Shown piece after piece: positions 8,558 through 17,084 of a DNA stretch of 42,923 nt (its first letter is position 1; every line of letters starts with the position of its first letter). This DNA is from Dyella silvatica (GTDB lineage: Bacteria; Pseudomonadota; Gammaproteobacteria; Xanthomonadales; Rhodanobacteraceae). The notes beneath the pieces were generated by a model. It saw only the letters and a list, made by a program, of their open reading frames with translations. It was not told the DNA's origin and did no database searches. The position numbers were made by a program, and so were the translations under genes. Location of the stretch: assembly GCF_026283955.1 (NCBI RefSeq), contig NZ_JAPDPE010000030.1, forward strand, positions 1-42,923, written 5' to 3'.

Positions 8558-8968
8558 ATGGACATCACCATTCACTCGAGCTTCCTTCCGCAGAACGACC
8601 CCGACGCCGCCCTGACCTTCTACCGCGACACGCTCGGCTTCGAGGTTCGCAATGACGTCGGCTATGGCGGCAAGCGCTGGATCACGGTCGGGCCGGCCGG
8701 CCAACCGGCCACCTCCATCGTGCTGTATCCGCCCGACGCCAGCCCTGGCGTCACCGACGATGAACGCCGCACCATCGCCGAGATGATGGCCAAGGGCACC
8801 TTCGGCATCCTCCTCCTGGCCACCAAGGATCTCGCCGGCACCTTCGAACAGCTGCAGGCCCGCGACGCCGATATCGTGCAGGAGCCGACCGACCAGCCTT
8901 ACGGCGTGCGCGACTGCGCGGTGCGGGATCCCGCCGGCAATATGGTTCGTATCCAGCAGCTACGCTGA
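8558..8968 (+). CDS. VOC family protein (glyoxalase/bleomycin-resistance fold)
   Basis: A 136-residue protein made of two beta-alpha-beta-beta-beta modules. The first reads ALTFYRDTLGFEVRNDVGYG and the second ends in VRDCAVRDPAGNMVRIQQL, the usual VOC C-terminal signature. Members are small metal-dependent isomerases, dioxygenases or antibiotic-binding proteins; which applies here is open. The ATG at 8558 was chosen because GAGAG lies just upstream. An in-frame ATG at 8528 is the alternative. It probably shares a transcript with the AraC gene before it and perhaps the DUF1801 gene after it. Confidence 0.88.
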   Translation: MDITIHSSFLPQNDPDAALTFYRDTLGFEVRNDVGYGGKRWITVGPAGQPATSIVLYPPDASPGVTDDERRTIAEMMAKGTFGILLLATKDLAGTFEQLQARDADIVQEPTDQPYGVRDCAVRDPAGNMVRIQQLR

Positions 8969-9022
8969 GGCATACGTCGTCGATTGAAGATTGAATGAGC
9001 AAGCACAGGGCCAGAGAATCCC

Positions 9023-9442
9023 ATGAATCCATCGGAACGCATTGACCAGCTGATCGCAGGCATCACGGACTGGCGTGGCAAGACCCTCGCCGACGTTCGC
9101 AAAACCATCCTGGAGGCCGACAAGGACATCGTCGAAGCATGGAAGTGGATGGGAAGCCCGGTGTGGTTTTGCCATGGCATGATCGCGGTCGGCAACGCGC
9201 ACAAGGCGAAGGTGAAACTTACCTTTTCTCACGGCGCGAAGCTGGCAGATCCTGACAAGCTCTTCAATGCGGGTCTCGACGGCGGCAGCTGGCGGGCGAT
9301 CGATATTTTCGAGGGCGATAAGATCAACAAGCGCGCGCTGAAAAGCCTGGTCCGTGCGGCCATCGAGTACAACCAGACGACATTAAAAAAGAACGCGCCA
9401 GCGGGCACTCGAACGAGAGCAAGCAAGAGCAGCAAGGCATAA
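9023..9442 (+). CDS. DUF1801 domain protein
   Basis: A 139-residue cytosolic protein of the DUF1801 (YdhG/YdeI-like, frataxin-related fold) family: a helical ERIDQLIAGITDWRG start, the conserved WKWMGSPVWFCHG strand pair, VKLTFSHGA and the C-terminal LKSLVRAAIEYN helix. The last 20 residues are Lys/Ser/Arg-rich and probably disordered. Some relatives have been linked to iron handling; no function is established. It is 54 bases downstream of the VOC gene on the same strand, and a possible terminator follows at 9511. Confidence 0.82.
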   Translation: MNPSERIDQLIAGITDWRGKTLADVRKTILEADKDIVEAWKWMGSPVWFCHGMIAVGNAHKAKVKLTFSHGAKLADPDKLFNAGLDGGSWRAIDIFEGDKINKRALKSLVRAAIEYNQTTLKKNAPAGTRTRASKSSKA

Positions 9443-9785
9443 AACCATCGTTTGGTCTCGCCCGACTGGAAAGCGATAAGTAGTAATTCAGGCAAACAAG
9501 CAGGCAGTATCGACCCGAGACACCCCGAGTGAATCGGGTCGATTTATTGATCTGGCTCACCGTCATGCGACGTTCAAGCCAAAACATTGGAACCGCTCAA
9601 AAGAAAACGGTCGGCGCACTACCGCGTTGCGCCCACAGACGCTGAGAGAAATTGCTGCAAGAGGCGCAAGATGGCTGCAAGGCGCATCGGCAAATACCAA
9701 GTACGTAGGTGTTATTCACCGTAAGCGGTAACCCATCATCGCGGACACCTCCAGCATCACTGGGTAACGCGAAGGAGCTGCTACA
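9443..9785. other. Intergenic region
   Basis: Holds the hairpin at 9511-9541 and, just before the next gene, a strong ribosome binding site GAAGGAG at 9771-9777. Nothing else was recognised in the rest; the short frames are not protein-like. Confidence 0.5.
9511..9541 (+). terminator. Possible terminator after the DUF1801 gene
   Basis: Perfect 8-bp arms CGACCCGA and TCGGGTCG with a 15-base loop, followed by ATTTATTGA. The T-tract is weak, so factor-independent termination is likely but not certain. Confidence 0.5.
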
Positions 9786-10658
9786 TTGAGTACGCGTATC
9801 GCAGTCCTCGGCGCGACCGGGGTTTATGGCCGCCACTTGCTACCCCGGCTGACCGCTGCCGGCTACCGCGTCCGCGCGCTGGTGCGAAGCCCCGCGGCTG
9901 CCGTGACAGCCGCCGCCTGCGGAGCCGAGTTGGCCACAGCCGACATATTTGACGAAGCATCGTTGCGAGCAGGGCTGGTCGGCTGCGATATCGCCATCAA
10001 TCTCGCCAGCAACCTGCCCGGCCCGATCTCGAAAGGTGACTACGCCAAAAACGATCAGCTCCGCCGGGAGGGCACACCCAACTGGGTACGCGCCTGCCAC
10101 GATGCCGGGGTGGCGCGCATTCTTCAGCAAAGCATTGCCATGACCCATGCCGGCGGCGGGGATGCGTGGGCCGACGAGACGACTTTTCATCCGCTGGAAC
10201 AAGAAGGCATCGCGACATCCGCGATTTCCGCGGTGCGGGCGATGGAGGCGACCATCGCAGCATCAGGCCTCGACTGGCTGGTCTTGCGCGGCGGCCTTTT
10301 CTACGGCCCCGGCACCGGCTTCGATGATGACTGGTTCGCTCGCGCCCGCGCGGCGAAGCTCAGGTTGCCGGAAGAAGGCAACGACTACGTTTCGCTTGTC
10401 CACATCGCCGACATGGCCGCAGCGACCGTAGCGGCGATCGGTCGCTGGCCTTCACGTCAGGCGTTGATCGTAGCGGACAATCACCCAGCACCTTGGCGCG
10501 ACATACTCAGTTACGTATGCGCCGTCGCCGGAAGCAACCCTCCAGCACCCGGCGGCCGAACGCTCATGCCATCCTTTCGAGTGACAAATCGACGAGCACG
10601 CGATTTGCTGTCGTGGGAGCCCTTGTATGTCGACTATCGAGCCGGCCTGGTGCGCTAA
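9786..10658 (+). CDS. NAD(P)-dependent epimerase/NmrA-like reductase
   Basis: A 290-residue atypical SDR. The N terminus has the extended-SDR motif IAVLGATGVYGRHLLPRL. Downstream are ADIFDEASLRAGLVGCD (nucleotide-sugar epimerase-like), QQSIAMTHAGG in the active-site region and LRGGLFYGPGTGF, as in NAD-dependent epimerases. The classical catalytic Tyr-x-x-x-Lys is not evident, so it may bind NAD(P)H without standard epimerase chemistry. The start is a TTG at 9786 supported by GAAGGAG 8 bases upstream. It stands alone on the plus strand. Confidence 0.85.
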   Translation: MSTRIAVLGATGVYGRHLLPRLTAAGYRVRALVRSPAAAVTAAACGAELATADIFDEASLRAGLVGCDIAINLASNLPGPISKGDYAKNDQLRREGTPNWVRACHDAGVARILQQSIAMTHAGGGDAWADETTFHPLEQEGIATSAISAVRAMEATIAASGLDWLVLRGGLFYGPGTGFDDDWFARARAAKLRLPEEGNDYVSLVHIADMAAATVAAIGRWPSRQALIVADNHPAPWRDILSYVCAVAGSNPPAPGGRTLMPSFRVTNRRARDLLSWEPLYVDYRAGLVR

Positions 10659-10809
10659 GCCACAACCCGGTCCACATATCCCAGCGATCAGTCTTTAGGA
10701 TCTGATCGGCATATTGCTGTCGCCATCTTTTGAATAGGCTTAGGCAGAATTTACCTGACCGCGCGACATAGAAACCGCCGGCAAAGCCATCCTTTCCAAG
10801 CAACAGCAG

Positions 10810-11229
10810 CTAAGCCTGCGTATTGACCATGCCCGTCGTGGCCCCCGATTTAAGCATCAACTCCGCCAATGCCGCCGTGGCTTTCTGCAAGGCGCCGCTG
10901 ATTGACGCTACTTGCGACTGCAGGCTCATCACGATCGATTGAGCCGAAGGATCTTTTGCAGAGGCTCGGCGAACGGCATCCGCCAACTGCTTCTGCAATT
11001 CGGCCAGCTGCTTCTTCAACCTTTCGATAGTCTTCTTCAGCTGCTCTATCCCAGGATTGGAAGCACCACCGGATGCCGCCGCGGGCTTAGGCAATGAGAC
11101 ATGGCTTTTGCTCTTATCGGAGGATGTCGCCGCCCCCTCCGCCGAGCGCGCCGAGGGCTGTTCTGGCGCTGCAGCTACAGCGGCACTGATGCGCCCGACA
11201 GTCGTCGAGATGTCGCCGCCGATCTTCAT
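10810..11229 (-). CDS. FlxA-like coiled-coil protein
   Basis: A 139-residue protein. A low-complexity Ala/Ser-rich N terminus is followed by a strong coiled coil at about 60-88 (IEQLKKTIERLKKQLAEL, QKQLADA) and an Ala/Ser/Gln-rich C-terminal helix. The coiled-coil core resembles FlxA-like family proteins, which in E. coli are under flagellar sigma factor control, but no flagellar gene is present here. The start at 11229 is supported by AGGAAG 8 bases upstream. There is no signal peptide. Its function is unknown; it could be a secreted or structural protein. Confidence 0.6.
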   Translation of the reverse strand: MKIGGDISTTVGRISAAVAAAPEQPSARSAEGAATSSDKSKSHVSLPKPAAASGGASNPGIEQLKKTIERLKKQLAELQKQLADAVRRASAKDPSAQSIVMSLQSQVASISGALQKATAALAELMLKSGATTGMVNTQA

Positions 11230-11494
11230 GCCTGACTTCCTGCGTCATAAGGGGATTCCTTAGGGCTATCGGCCGGGCGATGCATAGCTAAAGCCCGTCA
11301 GTGCCAGCTGCCGAGCACAGCCCGCCAGCATCGATCGGGCCATCACCGGCGGAAGTCTCTGTGCAGAGAGACACATATCCGTTCGTCCCTTGAAACATTA
11401 GATTGCCTGACCTGGGAATAGTCGCCTGCCCAGCCGAGGCGGCGAGCCTGATTGCCCCGATGACTGATCGCACATAATCACAGGATCTGGCCCG

Positions 11495-12670
11495 ATGAAT
11501 TTCATCAAGCAGTCGTTTTACGTAGTGGCAGCGATATGTTTCACCCTTGCCTGTGCATGCGCTCACTCGTTCGATGTCGCGGCAACACCCGCTCCGCAAG
11601 AAAAATCGCCAGGCTTCACCGCCCAGGATGCCAAGAACATCATTGCCGAGTCGCGCAAGATCGTTTCGCCCAACGGCATCGACAGCACGGTCGCGGTGCC
11701 GATCAACGGCATCAAGCAGATCCTGTCGATTCGCGGCAACGATAATCGCAACCCGATCCTGCTTTTTCTGCACGGTGGCCCGGCATCGCCGGACCTGCCC
11801 CTGGCCTACACCTTCCAGCGGCCATGGGAGGACTACTTCACCGTCGTGCAATGGGACCAGCGCGGCACCGGCAAAACCTATGCGGCGAACGATCCGGACA
11901 AGGTCGCACCGACGCTAACCATCGAGCAAATGACTGACGACGCCGAACAAGTCGTGCGCTACTTGCAGTCCACCTACCACAAGCGAAAGATTTTCCTGCT
12001 GGGTCATTCGTGGGGCACCGTGCTGGGTGTGCGCCTGGCGCAGCGCCACCCCGAATGGTTCTATGCCTATATCGGCGTGGGGCAAGTGGTCAACGTGCGA
12101 CAGAACGAGGCTCTGGGTTACCAGTTCGCCATGCAGCAAGCCCGTGAGCATCAAAACACCCAGGCGCAGAAGGAACTGGCCAGCATCGCCCCTTACCCTG
12201 GCGACGGCGACATCGAACTGAAGAAAATCGGCTTGCAGCGCCAATGGCTTTCTTACTATGGCGGCCTCGCCTATGGCCGAACCAGCTACGCATTCGACAG
12301 CCACGCCGAAGAACTCTCACCGGATTACAGCGAGCAAGATCTCGATGCGATCGGCCCGGGCAGCCTGCAGACATTGAATCATCTGCTCCGCCCACTCTCC
12401 GCGCTGGACCTGAGCAGCATCCATCGTTTCGAATGCCCGATCTTCTTGTTTCTCGGCCGCCACGACTACGCGGTATCACACGAGCTCGCCGCGCAGTGGT
12501 TCACCACCCTGCAGGCACCGTCAAAGCGCCTGGTCTGGTTCGCCGATTCAGCTCATATGATCATGCAAGAACAGCCCGGCAGATTCCTGCTGCATCTGGT
12601 CAACGATGTACGACCGATCGCTGTACAAGCCAACGATGCCGCCCCCGACGACGTGGTCAGCGATCACTGA
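11495..12670 (+). CDS. Secreted alpha/beta hydrolase, proline iminopeptidase-like
   Basis: A 391-residue exported peptidase-like hydrolase (S33 type). The N-terminal signal sequence (hydrophobic core at residues 7-22) contains cysteines but no standard lipobox. The signature HGGPA is at 93-97, WDQRGTG at 120-126 and the nucleophile GHSWGT with Ser172. The acid is in LGRHDYAV and the histidine in DSAHMIM. S33 enzymes remove N-terminal proline or hydrolyse small esters; a periplasmic or extracellular version suggests use of external peptides. It is divergent from the FlxA-like gene and ends at a strong bidirectional terminator. Confidence 0.9.
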   Translation: MNFIKQSFYVVAAICFTLACACAHSFDVAATPAPQEKSPGFTAQDAKNIIAESRKIVSPNGIDSTVAVPINGIKQILSIRGNDNRNPILLFLHGGPASPDLPLAYTFQRPWEDYFTVVQWDQRGTGKTYAANDPDKVAPTLTIEQMTDDAEQVVRYLQSTYHKRKIFLLGHSWGTVLGVRLAQRHPEWFYAYIGVGQVVNVRQNEALGYQFAMQQAREHQNTQAQKELASIAPYPGDGDIELKKIGLQRQWLSYYGGLAYGRTSYAFDSHAEELSPDYSEQDLDAIGPGSLQTLNHLLRPLSALDLSSIHRFECPIFLFLGRHDYAVSHELAAQWFTTLQAPSKRLVWFADSAHMIMQEQPGRFLLHLVNDVRPIAVQANDAAPDDVVSDH

Positions 12671-12688
12671 CGAGCAAGCATGCTGGAT

Positions 12689-12719
12689 AGTAAGGGCGAC
12701 ATCGCAGGTCGCCCTTACT
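12689..12719. terminator. Bidirectional terminator hairpin
   Basis: Perfect 12-bp arms AGTAAGGGCGAC and GTCGCCCTTACT with a 7-base loop, placed between the convergent hydrolase and DUF2058 genes. Confidence 0.75.
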
Positions 12720-12723
12720 GCGC

Positions 12724-13260
12724 TTACCAGGTGAGATCGTCCGGCACCTGAAATTGCTTGTAGTACTCGTCGTCGCTGTCGGCAACAGCGACTGAGTCGC
12801 GCGCATGATCGAGCACAATCATCGCGGCATCGCGGGCATAGATTTTTTCTGCCGCCGCACGTGGCAGCAGCTCATATCCGTCATCGTGACGAGCAATCAC
12901 CAGGATGCCCTTGGCTAACTGGGCACGCAGGGTCTCGTTGACCAGCACGCTTTTGATCTTGTCTTTGTCGGTGAAGCGATAGTCGAGCTCGCCTTCGCGC
13001 TTGACCTTGTTGGTTTCGACAATCTGGCGGATCTGCGCGCGCAATTCGTTGGCGTGGGCTTGCGCAGTGCGCTCCGCCGCCAGCGCGCGATCACGCTCGG
13101 CGCGCTCGGCCTGTAACTGCTTCGCGTCGACTTGCGCGGGGTTCGCCGCTGCCGGCGCCTTGCCCTGGCGTTGCTTGGCTTGCTCGCGCACCACCTCGGC
13201 GACCTTGCCTTTCTTGACCAGGCCAGCCTTGAGCAGTTGTTCTTGCAAAGGATTACGCAT
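12724..13260 (-). CDS. DUF2058 family protein (YaiL-like)
   Basis: A 178-residue cytosolic protein. It begins MRNPLQEQLLKAGLVKKGKV, the conserved DUF2058 start, continues with a long Ala/Arg/Gln/Glu-rich helical segment (about residues 20-90, likely coiled coil) and ends in a small globular part (REGELDYRFTDKDKIKSV, VIARHDDGYELLPRAAAEKI). The family is widespread in gammaproteobacteria and has been reported as a nucleoprotein/polysome-associated factor in E. coli; its role is not well defined. The ATG at 13260 fits the family N terminus better than the TTG at 13275. It follows the RIO kinase on the same strand. Confidence 0.88.
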   Translation of the reverse strand: MRNPLQEQLLKAGLVKKGKVAEVVREQAKQRQGKAPAAANPAQVDAKQLQAERAERDRALAAERTAQAHANELRAQIRQIVETNKVKREGELDYRFTDKDKIKSVLVNETLRAQLAKGILVIARHDDGYELLPRAAAEKIYARDAAMIVLDHARDSVAVADSDDEYYKQFQVPDDLTW

Positions 13261-13395
13261 ACGGAACTCGACCAAAGAAGCCAGCAGGATGACAGAACAT
13301 CCATTGTAACGCCGCGGGTCCGGCGACGGCGATGGCCGTGATTGACCATGGCATGGTGGTTTATCGCAACGCCTGCGGCGATAAGCGACACCGAG

Positions 13396-13422
13396 GCGTA
13401 AGCGCTGACTCGCCGCTTACGC
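13396..13422. terminator. Hairpin overlapping the RIO kinase stop codon
   Basis: Perfect 9-bp arms GCGTAAGCG and CGCTTACGC; the right arm includes the stop codon. No T-run follows on either strand, so attenuation or mRNA stabilisation is as likely as termination. Confidence 0.35.
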
Positions 13423-14271
13423 GCTTTCCGCTTCTTCGCGCCCGCGCTGCCGGCGCATGGCCTCTTCGCGCGCCTCGTTGATCGCCAGCGTCACGCTCTC
13501 GAGATCGGCCGGCGTGTCGTCGTCGATAAAGAGCCCGCTCAGCGCGCTATCCGGACGCAATTCGCTCTGCTCCAGCAACGCCCACATCTCTTCCGCGTAA
13601 CGCGTGTTCTGCAATTCAGGAGCAAACCGGGCGAGTGTGGCGGTGATGTTATTCACGTCACGCTGCAGCATGGCACGAGCCGCATTGTTGCCCGCCGCGT
13701 TGACCACCTGCGGAAAATCGATGATGACCGGGCCATCGGCCGCGACCAGTACGTTGTATTCGGACAAGTCACCATGCACCAGCCCGCTGCACAGCATCAG
13801 CACGATGTTGCGAATCAGGAACCGGTGATATTCACGCGCCTGCTCCGGCGATAGCTCCACATCGCCCAATCGCGGCGCCGAAAACCCTTCCGCATCGGTG
13901 ATCAGCTCCATCACCAGGACACCGTTGAAATAGCCATAAGGCTGAGGCACGCGAACGCCGGCCTCTTTCAACTGATACAAGGCATCGACCTCGGCATTCT
14001 TCCAGGCGATTTCCTGCTCTTTGCGGCCGAAGCTGGTGCTTTTACCCATCGCGCGCGCCTGCCGGCTGCCGCGAACCTTGCGCCCTTCCTGGTATTGCAC
14101 GCGCGCCTGAAAACTACGCTGCGCCATGTCCTTGTAGACCTTGGCACAGCGAACATCCGTGCCAGAACGCACGACATAGACCGAAGCTTCCTTGCCGCTC
14201 TTCAGCGGTCGAATCACTTCGTCGATGACGCCATCATCGATCAGGGCTTGTAAATCCTTAGGTGCTCTCAT
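13417..14271 (-). CDS. RIO-type serine protein kinase
   Basis: A 284-residue atypical protein kinase. It has the ATP-anchoring lysine Lys44 in CAKVYK, a gatekeeper region GVLVMELITD, the catalytic loop HGDLSEYNVL with Asp168 and Asn173, and the metal-binding IIDFPQ with Asp185. The N-terminal PLKSGKEASVYVV stands for the RIO glycine-poor loop. Bacterial RIO1-like kinases form a conserved family of unclear substrate, perhaps ribosome-linked as in archaea and eukaryotes. The ATG at 14271 is preferred; a longer frame to 14298 runs into a hairpin. Confidence 0.93.
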   Translation of the reverse strand: MRAPKDLQALIDDGVIDEVIRPLKSGKEASVYVVRSGTDVRCAKVYKDMAQRSFQARVQYQEGRKVRGSRQARAMGKSTSFGRKEQEIAWKNAEVDALYQLKEAGVRVPQPYGYFNGVLVMELITDAEGFSAPRLGDVELSPEQAREYHRFLIRNIVLMLCSGLVHGDLSEYNVLVAADGPVIIDFPQVVNAAGNNAARAMLQRDVNNITATLARFAPELQNTRYAEEMWALLEQSELRPDSALSGLFIDDDTPADLESVTLAINEAREEAMRRQRGREEAESA

Positions 14272-14289
14272 GAATTCCGGGAGTATAGG

Positions 14290-14323
14290 AATCAGCACGC
14301 CCGCATGTGCGGGCGTGCTGATT
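14290..14323. terminator. 34-base near-perfect hairpin between chitinase and RIO kinase
   Basis: Arms AATCAGCACGCCCGCA and TGCGGGCGTGCTGATT (16 of 16) flank a 2-base centre. It lies 19 bases before the RIO kinase start and 83 bases after the chitinase stop, both on the minus strand. It probably ends the chitinase transcript, although no T-run follows, or it structures the kinase leader. Confidence 0.6.
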
Positions 14324-14405
14324 ACGACAATAGGGTGTACGCAGGCTCGTATATTACGCCGATACTCCCACTGGCGTCTTACAGAACCGAGTCCCCTGGC
14401 TTAAC

Positions 14406-15698
14406 TTAACGGCCCAAATCATTCAGAAAACGGTTGGTATAGCCCAGTACCGAGACGTTGCTGACCGAACTACAGGTAGAAGAAGCCGAACCATTGCTGC
14501 ACGGCGTATCGCGGTCGAGCGACCAGAAATGGATACCCGCCAGGCCCTGGCTGACCGCGTAGCTGGTCATGGTGTCCACATCGGCGATCGAGAAGACCTC
14601 GCTGGAGACATCGTTCATGCCGATCATCGGGGTCAGCTCGATGTTGCCGGCAGGGATGCCATAGGTATGCTCCAGGTTCTGCACCGCCTGGATCGCCGTC
14701 TGGCCCATGTTACACACGCCGTTAGACACCACACAGACCGAGGGACTGACCGCGCCGTAGTCCATCACCATCAGATTGATGGTGTAGTTTTTCAGGCTGG
14801 AGGCCCTTACCGCCCTTATCACCATGTCACCCAGTGAGTTCACCCCTCCGTAGCTGCCATCGGATGAGCCTAGCGTGGCCAAGGTGAAGGAGAAGCGCAG
14901 CTTCGGATACAGCCCCTGCGCATACACGGCCGAATTCACCAAGTTGGTGATATCCGCCTGCGATTGCCCACCCTCGATGTCAAAGTCCAGCCCGACCATG
15001 TAGTTCGAGGTATAGGTCGAAATGAATTTGCTCATGCCAGCCGGTGACGAACAAGTGAAGCTACCCGCCGCACCGCCGGTGGAAACCACATAGCTCAAGC
15101 CCGCATTCGCCAACGCCTGGATATTCGCGCTGGCAAAACCCGCGGCGGGCACACCGCCCCAGTTTTCACTGCCGCACTCGCCAGTGGCGAAAGCCAGGGT
15201 AATCGCCCCCAGCTTAGGCACGTAGTTGGAAACCAGACTGCCGCTGCCGACAATCGGGATGCTCGATCCGGTAATCGCCGTCTGCATGGCATTGGTATTC
15301 CAATTCATGTTGACGGTGATGTCCTTGTAAGGACTGAACAGCAAGCCGCCAACCGGAGGCGGCGGCGGGGGTGGCGGCGGCGGAGGGGGCGGCGGCGGCG
15401 AGGAACCGCAAGCGCCTTGCGAAGTCCACGGCTGACCGGAGCCACTGCCGCCATTATTGGTCGCCGGGTCATTGCCTTGCGTCCACCAGTTGGCCTTGTA
15501 ATTCACGCCATTTTCACTAGCCGTATTGCCGCCGGTATAAACCGTCGCCGCATTCCACGCTGCGGCACACACGGTTTGCGCATGCAGCCCCTGCGTCGGC
15601 ACCACGGCCAAGACGGTCATCGACATGACCGCCCCTACCGCGCTGCTCAATGCGCTCAGCACCACACGTGGCCTTATAACCAATCGCTTCACAGACAT
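14406..15698 (-). CDS. Secreted GH18 chitinase with CBM5/12 domain
   Basis: A 430-residue exported chitinase. A long signal peptide (residues 1-40) ends LHA before QTV. Residues 44-97 are a chitin-binding CBM5/12 module (AAAWNAATVYTGGNTASENG, KANWWTQGNDP). A run of 15 prolines (101-115) is the linker. The GH18 barrel follows, with catalytic strand GLDFDIE, giving Asp239, Asp241 and acid Glu243; the first Asp of the usual DxxDxDxE is Val236. Downstream VMDYGAVSP and GIHFWSLDRD fit GH18. It should cut extracellular chitin to GlcNAc oligomers. GGAG lies 9 bases before the ATG at 15698. Two LacI-type palindromes upstream suggest control by GlcNAc. Confidence 0.95.
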   Translation of the reverse strand: MSVKRLVIRPRVVLSALSSAVGAVMSMTVLAVVPTQGLHAQTVCAAAWNAATVYTGGNTASENGVNYKANWWTQGNDPATNNGGSGSGQPWTSQGACGSSPPPPPPPPPPPPPPPVGGLLFSPYKDITVNMNWNTNAMQTAITGSSIPIVGSGSLVSNYVPKLGAITLAFATGECGSENWGGVPAAGFASANIQALANAGLSYVVSTGGAAGSFTCSSPAGMSKFISTYTSNYMVGLDFDIEGGQSQADITNLVNSAVYAQGLYPKLRFSFTLATLGSSDGSYGGVNSLGDMVIRAVRASSLKNYTINLMVMDYGAVSPSVCVVSNGVCNMGQTAIQAVQNLEHTYGIPAGNIELTPMIGMNDVSSEVFSIADVDTMTSYAVSQGLAGIHFWSLDRDTPCSNGSASSTCSSVSNVSVLGYTNRFLNDLGR

Positions 15699-15853
15699 TG
15701 GACTGTCTCCAGGTTGGATTACATCGTTACAGGTGAATTCCAAAGACGATTCAACAGCCGCCCCGATTAACGATGTAAGGACAGCCGCCATGTCCGCATC
15801 CCTGCGCCTTACCGCTTGCCGCGAGGCAAGACTGTGCCGTATTAGACCTGGAT

Positions 15854-15865
15854 GACAACGTTGTC
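15854..15865. promoter_or_regulatory. LacI-type operator candidate, chitinase-proximal
   Basis: Perfect 12-bp palindrome GACAACGTTGTC with a central CG, as in LacI-family operators. It matches the core of the NagR box (TGACA-RCGY-TGTCA) that I recall from GlcNAc-regulated genes of Xanthomonas. It lies 156 bases upstream of the chitinase start, next to a possible -10 element. Confidence 0.65.
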
Positions 15866-16208
15866 TATAAGATTATTTCCGAACTGTGATGACCCTAATG
15901 AAATGCTTTTTCTGGCGCCCGCCCTCCATGCCGGAAAATCGACATATTCACGTCAATATCACATTGACTATGTTTGAAGAAAATAAAGCGAGAAAACGGA
16001 CTTCTTATGCCAAAACACGGTGTTTAATGTGCCTTTCTATAAGCTGAAAACCGATCCGGCATAAGCTTATTGTTTGCTGACTCGTAAGCTCATCAAACAC
16101 ATCTTTCCGACAGAAAAACCGCACTCGGTTGGTCTGCCGATAATCTGTTCTCGCCCCCTTGCCTGGCGACCAGGAGCATTACCCTTGACTGCACGAAAGT
16201 CATTAAAT

Positions 16209-16220
16209 GACAACGTTGTC
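16209..16220. promoter_or_regulatory. LacI-type operator candidate, distal copy
   Basis: An identical GACAACGTTGTC palindrome, 355 bases from the first, both within ATGACAACGTTGTCTA. It could form a loop with the proximal site or control the divergent VOC gene that starts at 16410. Confidence 0.6.
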
Positions 16221-16409
16221 TAAAACTCATCTTAGGCGACATCGCGCAGTCGCCCGACCTGCCGCCCGGGCCATAGTCCAGGCAAGCCATCCAAACTCGA
16301 TGGCGTAAAGTGTCGATCTCATCGACCTTGCTTCGTCCATTCATTGAGGGCGGCCATGGATGCCCCGGCCAGCCTTTCGCCAAGCAACCATGCCATGAGG
16401 ACAAAAGCG

Positions 16410-16907
16410 ATGAACGCCACATTCCAGCGCATCACCCCCTTCTTCTGGTTTGACGATCAGGCCGAGGAAGCAGCGAATTTCTACGTATCCGTGTTCGATA
16501 ACGCGAAGATCTTGGGCGCCGCCCGTTTCAGCAAAGAAAGCGCCCAGGCCTGTGGCAAGGCCGAAGGCAGCGTCATGACGGTCAGCTTCCAACTCGACGG
16601 GCAAAACTTCACCGCCTTGAACGGCGGCCCTGTCTTCAAGTTCAACGAGGCCGTCTCGCTGGTCGTGCATTGCCACTCGCAGGAAGAGGTCGATCACTAC
16701 TGGAACAAGCTGACCCAAGGCGGCGACGAAAAGGCGCAGCAATGCGGCTGGCTGAAGGATCGCTTTGGTGTGTCCTGGCAAATCGTTCCCACCAGGCTGA
16801 TCGAACTATTGAGCGACCCCGACCCGCAGAAAGTCCGCAAAGTCACCAGCGCCATGATGCAGATGAAGAAGCTCGACATAGCAGGCTTGCAGCAGGCGGC
16901 GGCCTGA
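16410..16907 (+). CDS. PhnB-like VOC superfamily protein
   Basis: A 165-residue cytosolic protein of the PhnB/3-demethylubiquinone-methyltransferase-like VOC group: ITPFFWFDDQAEEAANFYVS at the N terminus, SVMTVSFQLDGQNFTALNGG in the middle, SQEEVDHYWNKLTQGG, and CGWLKDRFGVSWQIVPTRL near the end. Despite the historic annotation it is not a proven methyltransferase. The ATG at 16410 has TGAGGA 8 bases upstream; the open frame upstream from 16344 is not family-like. The distal chitinase palindrome is about 190 bases upstream. Confidence 0.9.
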   Translation: MNATFQRITPFFWFDDQAEEAANFYVSVFDNAKILGAARFSKESAQACGKAEGSVMTVSFQLDGQNFTALNGGPVFKFNEAVSLVVHCHSQEEVDHYWNKLTQGGDEKAQQCGWLKDRFGVSWQIVPTRLIELLSDPDPQKVRKVTSAMMQMKKLDIAGLQQAAA

Positions 16908-17084
16908 GTTGCGGCTGGCGACCGATGAGTGGGGCGACGACCTGCCCCGCTCACTCACCTGGGAACGGCGCCCCATAAATCCCCCTGGCAGACACGATTC
17001 GCACACGAGTAAGCTCAACTTGCCACGGCTCCCCGCAAAACGCCGGGCATCCCATCGTCAATCGCCGATCCAGGGGGAAGATTC

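Larger units (their letters stand above)
15699..16409. other. Long AT-richer regulatory region between chitinase and VOC gene
   Basis: About 700 bases divergent between the chitinase and the PhnB-like VOC gene. It is visibly richer in A and T than the coding flanks, especially 15865-16110. It contains the two identical palindromes listed separately and no protein-like frame. On the minus strand a TATAGA hexamer directly abuts the proximal palindrome and may be the chitinase -10 element; its -35 partner is weak. Confidence 0.5.
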
